From: Selaginella moellendorffii
Taxonomy: Eukaryota > Streptophyta > Lycopodiopsida > Selaginellales > Selaginellaceae
DNA: 64,000 nucleotides
Assembly (NCBI RefSeq): GCF_000143415.4
Contig: NW_003314272.1
Span: 836,096-900,095, forward strand
Reading direction: 5' to 3'
Numbering within the stretch: position 1 is the stretch's first letter; each line of letters starts with the position of its first letter. Both the position numbers and the translations under genes were made by a program. The notes beneath the pieces were generated by a model. The model was not told the origin of the DNA. It ran no database searches and was given only the letters and a program-made list of their open reading frames with translations. Of this stretch, positions 1-12,270 are shown piece by piece.

Positions 1-1689
1 GATGGCCTAGGATCTGGATGAACATAAAAAAGAAGCACTAGTGGATCTAGAGGTGGTGTCAGTTGTTTTTTATCCCTTTGTACGATGTGTTTCAATCATT
101 ATACATATACAATTTCTGAAAGATCGTCCTGCTGAATGTTATGTCAAACCTCATAAACTTGCAGTTTAATTTGGCTCTATACAAAGCAAGAGGCTTTAGA
201 AACAAATGCTAAATTACATCACTGATTCAAATGGCCCTTGATGAAGATGACGCAATTGTTGGAAAGCATCATCACAACTGTTAGCATGTTCAAATGAGCA
301 TTTGAAAGTGGAAGAATGCTCTAATGTACACAAGTGGCTTTGCTCAAATCATTGTACCATTACAATGCTATCCCTTGAAGGGAAACTCATGTAAATGTTG
401 ATTATCATCCTAAGAATGATAGGTGGCAATCACTGTAAAGTGATCAATTTAATGATACATATCATCCCTAAGATTCCCATTGAAGAACTGTAGACAGATG
501 CTGGGATTAGCAACAAAAGCATAAGGAGTTGTACTATACTATGTATATTGCTATTAACTGAATTTGATTGTTCAATTGCATCTATATAACATTGAGCAAT
601 TGCACTAACTATTGCTTCAAAATCAAAGGAGGAGATTACTACTCTACAATGAAGATGACTGAAAAGGAAAAAGGAAAAAAGAAGAAATAAAAAAGCTACA
701 AAGAAAGCGAGATCTAAACGATGCAAAAACTAAATCTAAACCAAAATCCCAAATCCAAGTAATTCTTAGGGATAATCAAAATTGCCCCTCATCTCCACCA
801 ATATGAGTGCATAATGGAATACAAAAATATACATATGAATTAGCCCAAAAATTCTAGTTTATCTATATGAGTGAATGGTCCAAATTAAAACTATCAAAAT
901 CCCACTATGTTAATATTGGTATACAGTATTGTAGCTATACACTTGGACCTCATATTTATAATTTATAAATTTTAATACATTCTAGTTGGTTCAACCATCT
1001 AATTTTTAATATGTAATAAGATTAATCTTGTGCTTATAACTTATTAACATATTTATAATTATAAACTTCCAATTGATCAACTAGATTAATAAATAATAAG
1101 AATTACTATAAAGTAAATTAAGTGTTATTGTATGCCACACTATTTGTATTAGTTGCCTAATTAACAACATTTATAATAAATATAATTCAGTTAAATATAA
1201 AACCTCAAATCAACTAGTTGTAATATAAAACTTTATATGTAGGATCTCTAAAGTTTAGCCCAAGCATGTATTAATTATTGATTTCTCTATTTTTTTATTA
1301 GTAACTTAACTTCCTCAAAGCTGATTACTAGCTTTCTTCTTTTTCCAGAGAGCTAGCTTTTGGTGCATTAACTAGTCTCTTTGACTCTTTTTACTTGTTG
1401 TTAGTTTATCTTTCTTCCTTATAAATCAAAAGTGTAAACTTGAGTGTAACTAGTAAAATGGGACACAATTGGAATAATAGGATTAATTGTAGTGTTTCAT
1501 CTACAATTAAGTTGATGACAGTTGTAGCATTGTTGTTATTTTACTTGTATATAGCCCAAGTGTTCATAGACTTCATTTAAAATAATGGAAGAATGTTCAT
1601 CAAATACTAATCCTCAAACCTAGTATCAACAACTCATGACAATTTTAAAAGTCATATTAGTAATATTAGATCATCAGATGTTATAAAAG
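1..1689. other. AT-rich intergenic DNA
   Basis: Strongly AT-rich sequence without a credible open frame. Short open stretches are low-complexity and match nothing. A block near 1000-1130 (stem around gattaatcttgtg, then alternating ataa/tataa words) recurs in similar form near 47740-47930, so this is probably old repeat sequence. No gene is called. Confidence 0.6.
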
Positions 1690-3140
1690 TCATTTAAAGT
1701 TTCATGACATTTTTATTTGAACAAAATGGTAAAGCACTTTGTGCCCCTTTGACATATGCATACTAAAGAGATGGCATATAACCATTTCAATTTGAATGTA
1801 GCAAATTCACATATTTTATGATCATCTATTTGAAGGTCTGAATGAGCCATTCCACCAAACCATGTGAATGATAAATATTATGAAAGTGTGGTATATCTCT
1901 AGCTAATGTGAAATATCTCAGCTATAAATATAGGACCATTATAATCCACTCTGAATAAAAATATTGAAACACCACTTGATTGAGGAAAAAGTATTTAACA
2001 ATACTCACAAATGCATTAACAAAAGCATTGACTTTTACCCAATAAATCAAGTAGTTGAAAACAATAATGATATACTCATTGCTAGCAATTGACCATGGAA
2101 AAGACCTATCAATCAAACATTGCAACCTTAAATGAATAGAAAAATTATAATTAACTCTAACTATCCTTCTGTAACATGAAAGGGAGTATTATGAACATGG
2201 CATTAAATGCAGCTATACACATACTAAATAACATTATATCAGATCTCCCACCTAAAGAAATATATACATAACTTCTTAATCATATGACGATGTCCTATAT
2301 GTCTATCTAGAATAAAAGAGTTATAGTAAACATAGAGAAAGCATGAAATAAAGATGAAAAACACCATCAACCATAAATAGTTATTAAGATCAGTCCCCAT
2401 AAAGTAAAGAAAGTTGTTTTTAAAGCAATATTGAGAATGTAAATATCGAAATGCCAAATCATCAGCAAATGATTCAGGATTCTTAAACCTATCATGAAGC
2501 CTTTAAATATACAATTAACCCTTTTGAGCCTCATGAATATTGTCAAGATAAGATAAATTTAGATATTAAGGACAACATCTGCTAATTGCATAAAATCCTT
2601 ATCCAAAAATCCACTAATGCTAGAATAATAGGCTTATCAAAAATACAAGAAGAGAGTGAAAAAGGGAGAGGAGCTCAAGAAAAAGCATCAACATTAGCTA
2701 TAAAACTCTTTGGGTAATGAATAATTTTGAAGTCATATATTTGAAACTTTAAAGTATAACCAACAAAATTTTTCTTTTTCAATAATAAAGTGACCTTAAC
2801 AAAGCTGAAGCTCTGAATTTTAGGGTTTGTGGTAGAGGAATCCTAAGAACTATACAAAACTTCTTAAAACCCCCAAATTGTTACTAAAGACTCCTTTATC
2901 ATATAATAAATCACCTTTGTTAATTGCAATATACAGTTGATATATACAACTAGATGATGTTAACATTTGTGTTCTTTTGTATTAACACAACTCCAAAACC
3001 AATATCACAAGTATCCATACCATAAAATGAAAATCAAATGTAATTAGAATATACAAAAACTAGAGGAATCATCAACACCTTTTTAAGATCTACAAAGCCC
3101 ACTTAACTAGATGAAAAATTCTATGCAAACTCAAGACAAC
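1690..3140 (-). pseudogene. Decayed Ty3/gypsy pol relic (RNase H and integrase)
   Basis: Read on the minus strand, the three frames together give broken pieces of a gypsy polyprotein. Around 3130-2990 there is an RNase H start resembling DASDFGIGAVL, here DTCDIGFGVVL. Near 2760-2670 is the end of RNase H, DFKIIHYPKSFIANVDAFS, matching the family's DFKIEYRPGKSNVADALS. Near 2125-1922 is an integrase-core-like stretch (FPWSIASNEYIIIVFNY). Near 1850-1740 is GLVEWLIQTFK, which resembles the conserved NGLVERxxxTLK segment. Stops and frameshifts occur throughout, so nothing is expressed as protein. No LTRs were located. The family assignment rests on motif order and is moderately sure; the boundaries are approximate. 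Confidence 0.6.
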
Positions 3141-3571
3141 ACACATGCACTACAAGCTCTACCTCATCTTATACATTTACATATATATGGTTTTGCCATA
3201 GAGAATGAAAATTGCCTCTACTATATAATGTAAATATAAGCAATAATATGGCTGAGCAATAGAAGATGAACTTAAATTAGTATTAACCAATAAAAATAAA
3301 ATAATAAGGGACCTCTTGTTATAAAGTCAAGCTTTAAAAGTGAACGCTTAATGAACTAGTGCTAAGTGAACCTCTTGATGGTATAAAAATGGAGACATCA
3401 CTAACTTATTTCACATAAATCCCTCCACTACTTGTATAACTTCTCATTTCCTAAAAGAATCTCAATGTCAAGACCTTCTACCACAACAATACCAATAACA
3501 CATTATTGATGTTAAAACTTTCACCTAGGATATCAATTTGGGAAATGCTAGCCCTAAACCATATACCTTCA

Positions 3572-3597
3572 GAAAACCCTAAACCCTAAACTGTAAA
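3572..3597. repeat. Short interstitial telomere-like motif
   Basis: Two adjacent copies of the plant telomere unit CCCTAAA followed by a degenerate third. This is too short to be a telomere and is probably a chance or repair-derived insertion. Confidence 0.4.
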
Positions 3598-3618
3598 CTC
3601 TAAAATTAGCTGATAATG

Positions 3619-4454
3619 TGTAAGCAACTAATTTTTCTATTTTACTTTAATCACTTAACCACACCTTTGATCATTTGAAGGAGTCTCATTCACAACTTCC
3701 ATAAGTCCTATTCAAGACTTGAGGATGTGCTAGCCCTATGAATAGCATTTATGCCACTTATCCTTTACACTTGGTTCAAGTGCTCCACGTGTCTAATCCC
3801 ATGACTAACACCCAAAAGTACCACTAATATATTAGTCTATTACGCTAATGCCATGCTTATTTGCCCTTATCACATTAGTAGTTTAAGACCACTTGCAATT
3901 ATAGTTTCATTTCTTAAAGACTGGGCTATCTACCCATGAGTGGTCATCCCTTGACCACACCTTAGCACCCCTAGAATGCCAGGAGACATGGGGAACACCC
4001 TTCCTTAATGTCCTTTTTTCCGTCCCTACCAAGTCCCTCTTCATCCACGGCCGTGCTCACCAACACTGCTATTGGATTAAAGTCCAAAGGCCTAACCACT
4101 AAGTTCCACTATCCTCTGAAACTTCCTCATCATATGACTATATCCTTGGTCACTACACTAGAGGATTATTCTTCTTCCTTTCTATAATCTAAGACTTTGA
4201 GATGATGTTTCAAAACACCATTGCCCTATGCGAGCTTCATGGGTACTCTCCCCACCTTCTGCTTTAGGTGCCCTAGCCATGTGGCTAGAGTGAGGTTCTA
4301 ATGGGCCATACTAAGTATCTAAGTAGGTAATGCTACCCACACTTGGATTAGGAGCATCAATCATTCAATCTCCTAGGGGAGCTAGAGTTGGCTTTTGAAC
4401 ACTTCACTAAGCTACCCCGCTTGTCTGTCTGTATTCACTCTAGCCTTGGACTAC
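3619..4454 (+). repeat. Solo-LTR family copy 1, left part
   Basis: Starts with TGTAAGCAACTAATTTTTC and follows the same order of sequence as the better-preserved copy at 56951-58567: a start box, then catggggaacaccc-like and cttggactac-like landmarks. It breaks at 4454, where the chromovirus begins. The remaining part resumes at 11737. The copy is clearly older than the chromovirus that split it. Confidence 0.75.
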
Positions 4455-5377
4455 TATAGCGCACCTGAATTTGGAGCCGAACTCCAAGCTCGTTGGGCTA
4501 CAAAACAAGGGTCCAGTAGAATCCCACGAGCACCAGCTCCCCGTATCTAGCACCTACACGCAAAATGGTGTGAGATGGAGTCTGGCACAATTTTGGCATA
4601 CAGGTGGCCTAACGTGAGGAGGAGGGTACCCCACCGACTAGAGCAGCGTGGAGCTTGGGCTTAGACCCAAGCCGGATGCAGAACAAAGAGTGACACACCC
4701 CAGCAGGAGCCAAACTAGTGTCTCAGGTGGTCAGATATGCATTCCAACCACTATCCCTACTATACATTTGGAACCCCCCACAGCCCCCCCCCCCCCCCCC
4801 CTTGAGGGACACACGCTTTGGGCTTTCACCCCAAGCTTCCCTTAGTACCAGGAGTTAGTCTTTGGGACAAGTCTGAAACTTACTAAATATGGAATGGCCT
4901 TAGATTGTGAATTTGGACACAGGACGAACACCATTGTGTTCAAGCCGATCTTTACATTCCGTAAATATGCCAAATGAGCGAATCTAGACACTTTCCATAA
5001 ATAGCATATGGGACCGAAATGAGACCAACACTAAGAGCATGATAGTGAGGGTGTTTGGCAGACACAATAAGCTATCATTCAGCGATATTGAGGGACTAGT
5101 CTCAATACACGGGGGTTCTTGATACTAGCAAGTGCAAGCCAATGACAGGAGTTTCTCAAACTAAGCCGAGTATGCTTAGCAAGAAACACATAGGTTTCCT
5201 ACCTTATGTTTATCCGATTTAAGTACATGGCCATTGACCAGTTTCTCAACTAGCTCAAGTGGGAACAATAAACGGAACCAACTGTACCGACCTTCTGCCA
5301 TTATGGCAGTAAGGAAAGAGTGTCCATAAGGACTAACCGACAAGTATCTTTCGATACCCGAAGTCACATTCACGACA
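4455..5377 (-). repeat. 3' LTR of the chromovirus
   Basis: About 923 bp, aligning over its whole length with 10820-11736. Its first bases on the plus strand are TATAGCGCACC, against TGTAGCGCACC in the other LTR, so the terminal CA of the element has mutated. It ends at CACGACA. It contains an 18-base C run at 4784-4801. Confidence 0.9.
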
Positions 5378-5391
5378 CTCTCCCCCCCTTG
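5378..5391 (-). other. Polypurine tract of the chromovirus
   Basis: On the minus strand the sequence AAGGGGGGGAGAG abuts the start of the 3' LTR (TGTCGTGAATG). That is the position and composition expected of the plus-strand primer of an LTR element. Confidence 0.75.
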
Positions 5392-5977
5392 GGGAAGATC
5401 AACGTCCTCATCGATGCATACCCGAGTCTAGCAAACTGTCAAAGAAACAACTTCGAAAGTTAACGGAAAGCACACTATGTGGGAAATACACCGACTTAAA
5501 TGAGTTATGGAACAACCTCTCCTCTACGTCCAAAAACGTTAAGACTCAAACACCCTCCGGCCGTCGCCGACAAGGAAATGACTAACAGAGTTAGCCACCC
5601 CTGCTGCTTCGAGTACCACTCGGCTTACAAAGGAATGATACATCCCTGCCCGCAGGGATATAGGGAGAAGGCCAGAGGCCCAACTGCCCCTGAGCAAGAA
5701 ATCAACCCCGTCAGGAAGATTTAGACAACTATTATAAACTAGCAGATTAAGTTGTTTACACGACCCCGCCCCTTTTTCGAAAATGAGTTATCGAGAGAGA
5801 GGTGGGGACTTGTGATCAGTCAATAATAGTTATCCCCATGGTTATGGATTGGACCCATGCACCGAAGTGCCGAAGTCAGCCTGCCAAAACTGACCCAAGT
5901 ACGAACAAACAAAAGAAACGACACTTTGTTTTATAGAAATATATTACTTTATTGATTTGCAAGATTGATTACAAAAA

Positions 5978-7515
5978 TTAGTCTTTATTACTATTCTCAT
6001 ACTCCGTGACAAGCTCATGAGCATGTGTAAGATTCCTAAGAGGTTCCCAAGTTGATTCACAAGTTGGGTAACCTTTCCACTTAACTAGATATTCCTTGGA
6101 ACGACCACCATGAGCTTTGCGAGACAAGAGAATCACTTCGACCTCATACTCCATGTCACCATTCACAACTTCCGAAGGTGGACGAATGTCCACAGAGCGA
6201 TCCACAGCAACCTGATATGGTTCTAGTAAACTGACATGAAACACATCATGTACATTGGACAACTCATCCGGAAGATCCAACTTATAGGATACATCACCAA
6301 CTCGCTTCACCACCCGATAGGGTCCAACATATCTTGGCAATAATTTCCGAGATAAACATCCCTTAATGTTCAAGTTCTGGGAAGATAGCCACACCTGATC
6401 TCCCACTTGATAGGATACATTCCGACGATGCTAATCCTTATCATGTCGATACCTATCCTGAGCTTTGCCCATCGCCGCAGTAGCCCTAGACCAACCTTGG
6501 CATAGCTGCTCTGCATAAGTCTCAACAGCCGGGACCAACATTTCAGACATAGGTTTCGGTACAACAATCTGTTGAGGGTCCCCACGAGCATTCCCTTGAG
6601 CATCTCCCATGGAGAACAGCCTATAGCACTATGAAATGTGTTGTTATAACAAATTTCTGCTGTATCCAAATGCTCAACCTAGTCGCGTTGGTCCGCCGCG
6701 ACATAGTACCGCAGATAATCCTCAACTTGAGCATTCACGCGTTCGATCTGCCCATCGGTTTGAGGATGATAAGCCGTATTAAATTTCAATGTGGTACCAA
6801 ACAGCTGGAACAGTGTGCCCCAAAACTTCCCCGTAAACCTCAAATCTCTATCTGAGATCATCTCTTCAGGAAGACCACGAACCCGCACTACTTCATGGAA
6901 AAAGAGCTTTGTTGCTTGTTTCGCATTCACTGTTCCCACAGTTGGAATGAAGTGTGCAATCTTCGACAATTGATCCACAACCACTATCAAAGTATCATAA
7001 CCCTTAGACTTCGGCAAGCAAGTGATGAAATCAAGTGTCACACTTTGAAATGGCCATGCTGGTGCTGGAATGCATTGCAACTTCCCAGCCTGCTTCTCAG
7101 TTCTGCGCTTACATTGCTGGCATATAGGGCAGGAACGGACATAATCCGCTACATCACCTTCCATACCAGACCAGAAAAATCCCTTTTTCAACGAAGCTAG
7201 AGTCTTTCGCTGTCCACCATGTCTTGCTGCTGGAACATCATGATGTTTCTGCAGAAATAACTGTTGAAGATCCTTAGAGGGAAGATACAATCTTTCTTGC
7301 TTATAGAATATAAACCCATCCCGAACTGAGAAGTGAAGCTTTGCATTAGTGCGACTAGCAACTTTCGCTGCTTCGCTACTAGGGCTCTGCTTCAACAACC
7401 CCGTACGGCATAAGATTGCCTTCGTCAATGGATCACTTCCATATGAAGCCCGAACGTCCTCTAACCAGTCCGAACTGATGGCTGATATTGCCCGGAATTG
7501 AGCCTGATGACTCAA
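5978..7515 (-). pseudogene. Chromovirus integrase with C-terminal chromodomain, broken
   Basis: The end of pol. The first part (7515-6679) holds the zinc-binding HHCC domain (KHHDVPAARHGG, then CPICQQC) and the catalytic core: LDFITCLPKSKGYDTLIVVVD for the first Asp region, SDRDLRFTG for the second, and YHPQTDGQIERVN ahead of the Glu region. A frameshift follows near 6670. The last part (6406-5978) reads through the GPYRVVKRVGDVSYKLDLP core to a chromodomain, YEVEVILLSRKAHGGRSKEY then LVKWKGYPTCESTWEPLRNL. The chromodomain is known to direct such elements to marked chromatin. A TAG at about 6430 stands where CAG is expected (D-stop-HRRN). Not functional as it stands. Confidence 0.9.
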
Positions 7516-8738
7516 TGCATCCGGGACAATATTGTCTTTACTAGGTTTATATATGATTTCAATATCATATCTAACAAGCTTCTCTTGTCAACGAGCTTGC
7601 TTCGGCGTAAGCTTAGGCTGCGTAGCAAAGTAGCTTAGTGTGTTATTATTTGTATAAACCTTGGTATGTCCACCCAAGTAGTGTCTCCAGTGTTCCAGGG
7701 CCGACACTATAGCAAACATCTCTTTCTCATGTGTTGGCCATCTTCATTGGGTCTCATCTAATTTCTTGAAATAGAATGCAACGGGACAACCATGTTGCCT
7801 TAGCGTAACACCAACTGCTTTGTCACAATCTTGCTGTAACACGGCACTAATAGCATAACCAGATGCATCACAATGCACTTCGAAAGGTTTATCAAGATCT
7901 GGGATCCTGAGAATAGGAACCGTAGTCAAGATCTCCTTCAACCGTACAAAAGCATGCTGACAAGCTGGTGTCCAATGAAACGGAATACTACTCTTCGTCA
8001 ACTCAGTCAACAGAAGAGCAATTCTTGCAAAATTGAGAACAAACTTGCAATAGTATCCCGCCAAACCGAGAAAGGAAAGAACATCTGATGCAGTGGTTGG
8101 GACTTCCCAAGACTTCACCGCTTCCACCTTCTTTGGATCGACCTCAATCACGCCACCACCAACTACATGTCCGAGAAATTTTACGCGCAATTGACCAAAA
8201 GCTCACTTACTTTCCTTAGCATATAGTTTGTGTTCACACAACTTCTGAAACACCAGCTCCAAATGTTCAAATGATCCTCCAACGTTTCACTAAAGACTAG
8301 AACATCGTCGATATATAGGACAACAAATGTGTCCAAATAATCTCCGAATATTCTATCCATCATAGTGCTAAATATCACTGGAGCATTACATAACCCGAAC
8401 GGCATGACAAGGAACTCATAAGATCCGTACCAAGTCTTAAAGGCTGTCTTCTCCACATCTTGATCCGCCACCCGTATCTAATGATACCCGGACTGCAAAT
8501 CAAGTCGCATAAAATACTTAGCCTTTAAGAGTTGGTCAAACAAGTCATCAATGCGAGGCAAAGGATAACTATTTTTAACCGTGATCTTGTTGAGTGCCCG
8601 ATAGTCAATACACATCCTTATGGTTCCATCCTTTTTCATAACAAAAAGGATCGGCACTCCATAAGGTGGTCGAATATGACCTTTATCAAGAAGCTTCGTG
8701 AGTTGCTTCTTGAGTTCAGGCATTTCCTTGATGTTCAA
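7516..8738 (-). pseudogene. Chromovirus reverse transcriptase and RNase H, broken
   Basis: The reverse transcriptase begins near 8738 with [16 protein letters not shown] and [20 protein letters not shown]. It continues through [11 protein letters not shown] and reaches the catalytic YIDDVLVF. At the SGYH position a TAG replaces the usual Gln codon. The thumb and RNase H follow (FLGHVVGGGVIEVDPKKVEA; HCDASGYAISAVLQQD; then YKPSKDNIVPDALS at about 7530). Further stops lie near 7745 and 7590, the latter a TGA where related elements have Trp in QARWQE. A frameshift lies near 8190. Key active-site residues are still visible, so the decay is not ancient. Confidence 0.92.
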
Positions 8739-8846
8739 TCAATATAGAGCTTTCGTAGGTGGTTTAGAACTTGGAATAACCTCAATCCGATGATCAACCT
8801 CATGGCTAGGAGGTAGCCTTAGCGGCAAATCCTTCGGGAAGATATC

Positions 8847-9176
8847 CTAATTCCTTGCCAACAACTCCAATATCTTCTTTGGTACAGGATCAACCCCGTT
8901 GCCAATTTGAATTGAATCACCAACACCCTCAACTTCCATCATTTTAACCCAAAAGGTCTGACATCCCTTCTTAGCTACTTTTTGCACAGCTCTTGCAGTC
9001 AGGAACTTAGCATCCCAATCCTTTGAGGAGTGCTTTTGCAATTGGAAAGACACATCGGGATGTCCTTTTGACTTCAATGTGATACAACTTTGTCTAGCAC
9101 CATAAATCCCTTTAATATATTTGTTGAAGAAATCTATACCAAACACCATTGGTATCTTTAACATTACCAAGTCCAC
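8847..9176 (-). pseudogene. Chromovirus aspartic protease region, broken
   Basis: This lies between the gag zinc knuckle and reverse transcriptase. The readable part is MDLVMLKIPMVFGIDFFNKY, matching the segment of gypsy retropepsin-like domains just after the catalytic Asp region (usually ...MDWLxKY). The upstream Asp-Ser/Thr-Gly motif lies in a frame interrupted by stops near 9180-9350 and is not clearly readable. Called from position and the hallmark VFGIDFF segment. Confidence 0.65.
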
Positions 9177-9357
9177 TCTTTCTTTCCACTTAGATATTTT
9201 TTATCGGAACATCACTCACAAATTTTTTGGCTACTTGTCCACCTTCCATAAATTGGAAGTGCATAGGTGACATTTGCTCAGCATTCGATCCTAACAATTT
9301 AACTAAGTCTTCAAATATCACATTGTGGGTAACTCCCGTGTTAATCATCACTCGAAT

Positions 9358-10689
9358 TTAGTGTCTGCGGACAAAGCCTACCAGATACATCAATGGATCA
9401 GTGTTTGCATTGACTGCGAGAAAAGCTTGAGGAAAGTAATGAAAGTAATTCACCTCCTCTTCCTCATAGTCTGTATTGACCAATTCATTAACCCCTTCAA
9501 CTTCACCACCACCATCTTCCCTCATGACATTAACATGAGACCTTATCTTATATTTTGAGGACCTATGTCTTGACTCTCCACAATGGAAGCAATGACCCAC
9601 ACTACCCGTTCCGCTAGTAGGTTGCTACTGCTTGTACCCACTAGGAGGAGGAACAAAGGACCTAGATCCAGAAGAAGCTGCTAGTGGTTTCCAACCACCA
9701 CCACCTTTGTTAACCGTAGCTTGTGAGCCTCCAGGGTAAAACTTGCCTTCCACCCTCTGTTTCCAATCACCTTGTTTATTCCCAAAATTCTTATTCTTGT
9801 CCGAGGTACTAGCATATGGTTGTTGTTATTGTTCTATGAGTGAGTGACTAAAGGCAACTTGCTATGCTACCTCCTTACACTCTAGGTACGTCTTCGGCTT
9901 AAACTTCAAAATCTCATTGCGAGAAAGTGAACTTAAACCCTCCAGAAAATAACTTCGAGCATCTTTGTCACTCATATTTGTAATCATAATGCACTTTTGA
10001 GCAAACGCATTAATGTAATGCATGAGATCCACTCGTTGCTTTAACCGCCGCAGCTCCACGCAAAGTCTCAAACCAAGATCATCCGGCAAGTATTCCTTAT
10101 GGATATGAGACTGCATCTTGGTCCAACTTCTAGTCTGCCCTTTTTCAGCACACACCTGGCACCACCAAGTTTTGGCATGATCGGTGAGAAAGGATTGCAT
10201 GCATGCAACTTTCGTACGATCATCTACGTCTACCAATATAAAATAGTTTTCCATATTGTAGACCCAATCTTCCAAAACCTGATAATCCCACATGCCTCTG
10301 AAATTGGGTGGTTTAGGAGGCTTGAACTTTAAAACTCATGCAACTACAGAACTTCATCGTCCTCAGAATTTGAAGAGGAGTTCGATTGCTTAGGTTTAGC
10401 TGGTTTAGCTACCCCAACTTCTTTCTTCCTCTTTTTTTTCTCCTTCTTCAATTTGCGAATCTCCCTTCGCAAATTCTCAATCTCAACTTCCTGAGCAGTA
10501 CGTTGCATCTGGCTCTTCCTCTTCTGACTCAGCCTTAGCCTCTTCTGCAACATCTCTAGCAGGAGTTTCCTCCTCTCGATTTGCCTGTCTAGAGGTTTCA
10601 GCGTCATCAGCATGGTTCCTCTTCACCATCTTGCTAGCTGCATGCATGCCTCTATCAGTAACTGAACATGCATACAACGTTCTTACCAA
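9358..10689 (-). pseudogene. Chromovirus gag, broken
   Basis: From the 5' side: an N-terminal part starting MVRTLYACSVTDRG, a highly charged coiled-coil stretch (EIENLRREIRKLKKEKKKRK) near 10500-10420, the gag core near 10290-9862 (ENYFILVDVDDRTKVACMQS, then DHAKTWW) and a zinc knuckle near 9590 (CFHCGESRHRSSKYK). The knuckle has Tyr where the last Cys of CX2CX4HX4C should be, a G-to-A type change. Frameshifts and stops separate the pieces. Gag forms the particle in intact relatives; here it cannot. Confidence 0.85.
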
Positions 10690-10806
10690 ATGGTGCTATC
10701 CAACTAATCCTACATAGGTCGCTTCGGATCTACTAGAAAAGTCTCTGCGTATGCAACTTGAGTTAGAAAATCCGACAAAAGTTGGATAGGAATCGCTGAG
10801 ACAATC

Positions 10807-10817
10807 CTCTGATACCA
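10807..10817 (-). other. Primer binding site (initiator tRNA-Met type)
   Basis: The minus strand reads TTTGGTATCAGAGG directly after the end of the 5' LTR. TGGTATCAGAG is the standard complement of the plant initiator tRNA-Met 3' end. It is separated by two bases from the LTR border at 10820. Confidence 0.9.
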
Positions 10818-10819
10818 AA

Positions 10820-11736
10820 TGTAGCGCACCTGAATTTGGAGCCGAAATCCAAGCCCATTGCGCTACGAAATGAGTGTCCAGTACAATCCCATGAGCACCA
10901 GCTCCCTGTATCTAGCACCTGCACGCAAAATGGTGTCAGACGGAGTCTGGCACAATTTTGGCATACCGGTGGTCTAACGCGAGGAGGAGGGTACCCCACC
11001 GACTAGAGCAGCATGGAGCTTGGGCTTAGACCCAAGCCGGACACAGAACAAGGAGCGACACAGCCCAGCGAGAGCCAAACTAATGTCTCAGGTGGTCGGA
11101 CATGCATTCCAACCACTATCCCTATTATACATTTGGAACCCCCCACAGCTCCCCCCCCCCTTGAGGGACACACGCTTTGGGCTTTCACCCCAAGCCTCCT
11201 TTAGTACAAGGAGTTAGTCTCTGGGACAAGTCTGAAACTTACTAAATATGGAATGGCCTTAGATTGCGAATTTAGACACGGAACAAACACCATTGTGTTC
11301 AGGCCAATTTCTACATTTTGTAGATATGCCAAATGAGCGAATCTAGACACTTTCCATAAATAGCATATAAGACCGAAATGAGACCAACACTAAGAGCATG
11401 ATAGCGAAGGTGTTTGGCAGACACAGTAAGCTATCATTCAGCGATATTGAGGGACTAGTCTCAATATGTAGGGGTTTTTGATACTAGCAAGTGCAAGCCA
11501 ATGACAGGAGTTTCTCAAACTAGGCCGAGTATGCTCAACAAGAAACACATAGGGTTCCTACCTTATGTTTATCCGATTTAAGTACACAGTCATTGACCAG
11601 TTTTTCAACTAGCTCAAATGGGAACAATAAAGGAAACCAACTATACCGACCTTCTGCCGTCATGGCAATAAGGAAAGAGTGTCCGTAAGGACTAGCCAAC
11701 AAGTATTTTTTGATACCCAAAGTCACATTTGCGACA
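10820..11736 (-). repeat. 5' LTR of the chromovirus
   Basis: About 917 bp, from TGTAGCGCACC to GCGACA on the plus strand. It is similar along its whole length to 4455-5377 with many scattered transitions, which implies a long time since insertion. The poly-C run of the other LTR is shorter here, about 10-11 bases. Confidence 0.92.
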
Positions 11737-12270
11737 CTACCCCTACTATACTTTTGGAGCTCACCAAACCCCCTAGGGTCTGGGAGACGAACACTTTGGG
11801 TTTTCATCCTTGGACTCGAAATCAGACTTGGACTCAGACTTGGATTCGGACTCGAACTTGGTTTTAGACTCAGTTTTGGTCTCGGTCTCAGTCTCGGTCT
11901 AGGTCTTGGTCTCAGTCTCGGTCCCAGTCTCGGTCTCTTTCTCGAACTCAACCTTGAACTCCATCTCGGTTCCATCTCGGACTCCAACTCGAGTCCATCT
12001 TGGGTGTATCTCGGACTCTATCTTGAACTCTATCTTGGACTCCATCTTGGACTCCATCTTAGGTCCATCTCGAACTCCATCTTGGACTCTTTCTAGGACT
12101 CTTTCTCAGACTCCATCTTAAGCTCTATCTTTACACTTCCATATGTTATGTGTTAGTCCTCTTGTGTCTCTTTTCTAGGAACTCACTTATTGCTTGTTTC
12201 ATGCTCATTCCTCAAGCACTTCGTTGGGAGTTCCACTCTCACTCTCAAATTTTTAAGTCAGAGCTTTTAT
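11737..12270 (+). repeat. Solo-LTR family copy 1, right part
   Basis: Resumes with ctactatacttttggagctc, exactly the segment that follows in the copy at 56951-58567. It then enters a hexamer/12-mer array of ctcggt and catctcggactc units (about 11810-12130), followed by the conserved 3' part (cacttccatatgttatgtgtta, tcatgctcattcctcaagcac). It is cut off at about 12270, where an inverted copy begins. Open frames through the array (Gly-Leu or Arg-Pro repeats) are by-products of the simple repeat, not genes. Confidence 0.8.

Larger units (their letters stand above)
4455..11736 (-). mobile_element. Chromodomain Ty3/gypsy LTR retrotransposon (chromovirus), inactive
   Basis: A full-length but decayed LTR retrotransposon read on the minus strand. 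It has two LTRs of about 920 bp (4455-5377 and 10820-11736) and an initiator-Met-tRNA-type primer site beside the 5' LTR. It carries gag, protease, reverse transcriptase, RNase H, integrase and a C-terminal chromodomain in that order, and a purine tract beside the 3' LTR. This gene order plus chromodomain defines the chromovirus branch of Ty3/gypsy. Flanking bases give a possible 4-bp target duplication, CTAC (4451-4454 and 11737-11740). Many in-frame stops and frameshifts show that it cannot move by itself. It sits inside an older solo LTR. The stretch 5392-5977 between chromodomain and PPT is the 3' untranslated part and shows no gene. Confidence 0.93.

Noticed and set aside
3572-3597. A telomere or chromosome end
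   Set aside because: Only two exact units, embedded in ordinary AT-rich DNA.
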